Shown: piece by piece, positions 60,403 to 64,000 of the stretch | Position numbering within the stretch: the first letter of the stretch is position 1 | Layout of the letters: every line of letters begins with the position of its first letter | Assembly (NCBI GenBank): GCA_946406115.1 | Contig: OX291550.1 | Location: 5,322,803 to 5,386,802, forward strand | Reading direction: 5' to 3' | Length of the DNA stretch: 64,000 nt | Source: Apoda limacodes | Taxonomy: Eukaryota; Arthropoda; Insecta; Lepidoptera; Limacodidae | Notes under the pieces: model-generated | Database searches by the model: none | Seen by the model: the letters and a program-made list of their open reading frames with translations, nothing else | Told to the model about the DNA's origin: nothing | Program-made: the position numbers and the translations under genes

Positions 60403-61271
60403 TGATACAGATGCAGCTTAACCGTCCTTTCGAGTATCCCTACACTATTTCTGCCTCCCTCGATTCTGCGATTCGCGGTGAAAGAAGGACTAACAACTTT
60501 TGACTCTTCAAGATATATTGACGACATAGCATACCTACCCTATGGGACTAACCACCGCTGAAGAAGCTAGTTAGTGCCTTCTACATTTTATCTCTACTTG
60601 GCATCCGGCATACCCAAATATATCCTCACTAATTAAGACACAAACTGCACAGCAGAAATTATTTCAACAAGCAGTCTCGTTCCTTTAGATTAAAGTCAAA
60701 CAAATCTGAAGTCGTGAATCACAAGATAACTAGCCCCAATACGTCTCCACTGATAGATCTTTGCTTACAAAACTACCGTCCACAGCACGACTAACTTTAC
60801 TCCATAAGTTACTCTTTGGCCATAAATCTTTTACCCCTAGCAAAGAAACAGCTTATATTCATAGAAAGTGTACACTCCGCGATCCTAACTTTCGGCAGAA
60901 AAAACTAGAGTTCGTGTAGCAATACATGTGTCAATACCAGTGACTGCCTGCAACTAGGACTGATGTAGCATCAGGACAACTCCGGCATCCTTACCAGTGT
61001 CCGGCAGTCGCTGATTTATGATGTCTCATCTGACCTGATCCATTAGATGACCATAAGTATCAGCTCATCGTTCGTTCTCGCTAGCGACTGTCGTTTGTAC
61101 CTATCTACCTACTCCACTTCAGTTCATTAGTAGCCACGAATAACAGTTTTTGTATAAGTGGCTAGAGTGTGGGTTGACTGTACTTCTTGATTCCAGTAGT
61201 GTTTATTATACAATCCTCCATTTTGATTTTCGTTAGATATTTTTATAGCAAAGACTCAGTCAAAAGATTAA
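60403..61271. other. Gene-free stretch, moderately GC-richer
   Basis: The base composition is less AT-rich than the flanks, but I find no frame with a known motif on either strand. Confidence 0.3.
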
Positions 61272-61336
61272 CCTCCAGCCGGAACTTGAACCTGCAACTT
61301 TCCGTGTAAGTGCTCTACTAATTGAGCTATCGAGGC
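61272..61336 (-). other. tRNA-like sequence (SINE head or tRNA pseudogene)
   Basis: On the minus strand it reads cctcgatagctcaattagta then gagc (D-arm/A box) and gcaggttcaagttccggc (T-arm/B box). The acceptor stem is only partly paired, the position before the anticodon is not T, and the T-loop is irregular, so it is not a working tRNA. The word agctatcgaggc at 61326-61337 recurs in complement at about 61410-61421. Confidence 0.45.
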
Positions 61337-61591
61337 GCAAGTCTAGCCAGTGAAAATTCCAACTACATCTTTGCCATGGAAATGGGATTTTCCCATGGCG
61401 ATACTTTTGCCTCGATAGCTACAGATTAGATACAAGTTAGAGGCCCTAACAAGAAGCTTATTAAATATTGGTAGATACATACCATAATAAGCTTTTGGGC
61501 CCTAAGGTAAAAGCTACGTTTTGTTGATGGCATTTAGAGCCATTCATTATTTTGACAGCGATCCTGGGGCCTTAGACAAGTTACAATCGAA

Positions 61592-62110
61592 AAATCGTGC
61601 GGTTTCGCTATAGAACAAGCGTTTTCGAAACAATAGTGGTAGACTTATTGCTCATGTATCGAAAATGCTGTATCGTGGGCGTCGGTTGGAAAACTCTACA
61701 TTATTTGTGCCAATTATCAAAAATCGCTTATGTTTTGTTTTTTGTTTATACTATGGAATGTGGTGTTTCTTTTTTATTTAAGTCTTATATGATATTATTA
61801 CTTATATTTTCATTCAACTAACTCATCGTTGGTTTAAAATTAAATATTTATAATTAAATATGGGTATTTATTGTATAATTAAAGATGCAATATAGGTACC
61901 TAATAAGCATCTTTATTTAAGTAGGTATATTTCTTCATATCAAAGACAAATAGATACCTATAATACAAATATTGAATAGAAACACCATATTTAAATACCT
62001 AATTAACGAAATACTTAAAATCTTTAATAATATAATAAATATGAAATAGATTTCAAGCCGCCATTTGCAATCGCCAAGCTTATCCGCAGGGTCTTGGCGA
62101 ACGCAAGTTC
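61592..62110. repeat. Direct repeat, copy 1
   Basis: It starts aaaatcgtgcggtttcgcta, contains atagtggtagacttattgct and gtaggtatatttcttcatat, and reaches agatttcaagccgccatttg then cgccaagcttatccgcag. Copy 2 at 63345-64000 has the same order of words with roughly 80% identity by eye. On the minus strand both copies end in a frame with ISLAIANGGLKSI before a stop. The class is unknown. Confidence 0.65.
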
Positions 62111-63344
62111 AACGAATATCAAAAAGGAATCGCGTTTGTAAAGTTGCAATATGGCTACCTGATGTATAGACAACTTTCGTTTCGGCGCTCCACAGTGGCT
62201 TGGCGATGGTACCGATAGCATAGACAGCAACAAGTCTATGATTTTTTTCTTGATTGATAGCAGGTGACGTCAAAAACTTTATGTTCATATATTTTGTTCG
62301 ATTCCATTCTTTTTTTCGTGACGCTAAATTTGAGAAGTCTAAGCCTCCTGTGCTCTACTTCCGGAAGTGAGGTCATACTGTATTCATTTTTCGTCAACAG
62401 AACGATCGAATGTGCGCGTAGAGAGCATAAGCGCATTCAATGCGTATAATGCTTGTCAACAAAACGCCCGCAAAGGTATTTGTTATTGTCACGGTTATTG
62501 TTTGAAATTATTTAACGTTGTTAATCTTTGAATGATTGTTTTGTTTGAGGCGATTTTGAATTGGAAATAATTAGAGTGGAGTTTTGGCGCGAATCTTAAG
62601 AAGTAGTGATGTTTTTTTCTGTTTAATTTTTCTAAATTCATTTAGTGACTTTCGATGTATATATTTTAGCAATGTTTTACGAAAGCGTGTTAAGAATTGT
62701 GCAGCGAAGGCTCATGAATAGTGAATTATGAAGTAATAAGCAGGACATGACGCGCAATGTCTGAGGATCCACACCAAATCTCCCGCCCAATCTTGGGACT
62801 TGAAAACGAGGACGCGCGGTAACGCCCGCGCCACGATACGATATAATATAATTGACTTTGACTCTGGCAAATGCATAAATGGTCTGCTAAGACCGTGCGA
62901 GCCCATTATAATATTGGGATAGCGTAATGTGCAACCCAAGATTGTTCGCCCCAAGAATGATCATATCAGCAATGTCCACCCCATAAAACTTTCCCCTTTT
63001 GGGTTGTACATTGGCGGTATGATCATTCTTGGGTTGCGCAATCACGCCTCGTGACATCAAAGATCACCCGGAGAATGACCACCCCAGCAAAGTCTCGACT
63101 CTCGCAGCTTGCGACTCTGGTGTTGCAAGAAATGTAAAAAAAATCAAAGTTTGTTGCTATAGTAGGAAATTACTACTAAATGTATGTGTGTTACGAAAAA
63201 AACCGCTGAATAAAAACTATGTTTAAAAACAAATATTTAGAAGTACCCCTGTGTTTTTTTTTAATAAAATATCTGTTTTTCATTGATATAATGTATTTCT
63301 GGACCACGAATCATGAAAAGAAAGGAAAAAACCTTAGTAATGAA
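62111..63344. other. Spacer between the direct repeats
   Basis: No gene is recognised. A minus-strand frame continues from copy 1 to 62233 (GAPKRKLSIHQVAILQLYK) without a known motif. A 16-bp perfect inverted repeat, cccaagaatgatcata, lies at 62950-62965 and 63018-63033, inside a locally GC-richer patch with several gcaacccaag/cttgggttgc words. Confidence 0.4.
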
Positions 63345-64000
63345 AAAATCGTGCAGTATTGCTATACAGAGAGCGTTTCCGAAACGATAGTGGTAGACTT
63401 ATTCCTCATTTATCGAAAACGCTGTATTGTGGACGTCAGCTGGAAAACTCTACCAGTGCCAATTATCGGATATCGCTTATATTTTTTTATTTATTTATAC
63501 CTACTATTTAATGTGTTGTTCCTTTTTTATTTAAGTCTAATATGCTATTATTACTATATTGAATATATAACTGTTTTGTAGGTACCTAGTTTATCTTAAT
63601 TATATTGTTATGAAACATTAGGTACCTACTTAAATAAAAACATTCTAATTTTTTAGTAACGAAAATCTGGATGTATATTTACTATGAATCTGTTAAATTA
63701 TACCTAATACTTAGAAAACAGAGTAAATAAAACCACCATATTTAATTACAAAATGTTGTTTATGATGTTTGTGAAAATACAACAATAATTAAAGATTCAA
63801 TATACCTAATAAGCATCTTTATTTAGGTAGGTATATTTCTTCATATTAGAGAAAAATAGATACCTATAATAAATATTAAAAACAAACATCACATAATATA
63901 CCTAATTAACTAAATACTAAAAATCTTTAAAAATACAATTTAATCCACAATAGATTTCAAGCCACCATTTGCTATCGCCAAGCTTATCGGCAGGTTCTAG
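63345..64000. repeat. Direct repeat, copy 2 (runs off the window)
   Basis: It matches 61592-62110, from aaaatcgtgcagtattgct through atagtggtagacttattcct to gccaccatttgctatcgcca then agcttatcggcagg. The offset grows from about 1,753 to 1,895 bases through small insertions. The unit probably continues beyond the window. Confidence 0.6.

Noticed and set aside
61272..61336. Functional tRNA gene
   Set aside because: Acceptor and T-arm pairing fail, and the base before the anticodon is wrong. Called a tRNA-like relic.

Overview
The window is AT-rich nuclear DNA from an insect, almost certainly a moth or butterfly (Lepidoptera). I base this on recognised repeat types: LINE tails of the 'taccatcaggcgg' kind, Helitron-like pieces beginning 'actaatattataaa' and ending 'cgggcaaaatctagt', and the 'ggccaagtgcgagtcggact' dispersed family. 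All are common in lepidopteran genomes. Introns with GT/AG borders and the near absence of long open frames confirm a eukaryote. I cannot name the species.

Only one conventional host gene can be read with confidence. It is a monocarboxylate-transporter-like gene (SLC16, major facilitator superfamily) on the + strand, with five coding exons between 49519 and 53568 that join in phase to give about 803 residues. A non-coding 5' exon probably ends just before the start codon (acceptor at 49108). A GC-rich block at 33.5-33.8 kb, with a CRE-type site and a clean gtaagt donor, is a plausible but unproven first exon, which would make the first intron about 15 kb. A second TATA-plus-donor block lies at 6.78-7.01 kb.

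Most of the rest is mobile-element debris, layer on layer. 0-4 kb: a TIR element (239-1334) and a decayed mariner (2709-3882). 4-22 kb: Helitron-like pieces, a 150-bp MITE, a 1.8-kb element with long inverted ends, and several copies of the 'gagtcggact' family. 21-31 kb: ends of two LINE types, a Tc1/mariner remnant, a GC-rich island, a large palindrome, a 3.15-kb hAT element with a LINE inside it, and more LINE pieces. 37-48 kb: a tRNA-derived SINE, a Tc1-like transposase (DD35E by my count), a 243-bp tandem duplication, the second MITE copy, and a nearly complete but broken LINE (43114-47683) inserted into a 'gagtcggact' element.

54.7-58.2 kb holds the most interesting item. It is a 3,432-bp DNA transposon with perfect 27-bp terminal inverted repeats and a TATA target duplication. 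It encodes a broken protein with zinc-binding-type cysteines and motifs that look like an RNase-H-fold transposase. From memory the protein resembles insect proteins annotated only as a domain of unknown function (DUF7869-like). The element sits inside an older retroelement fragment, and that fragment's frame is recovered when the element and one TATA are removed. The last 2.5 kb carry a direct repeat (about 61.6-62.1 and 63.3-64.0 kb) that runs off the end of the window.
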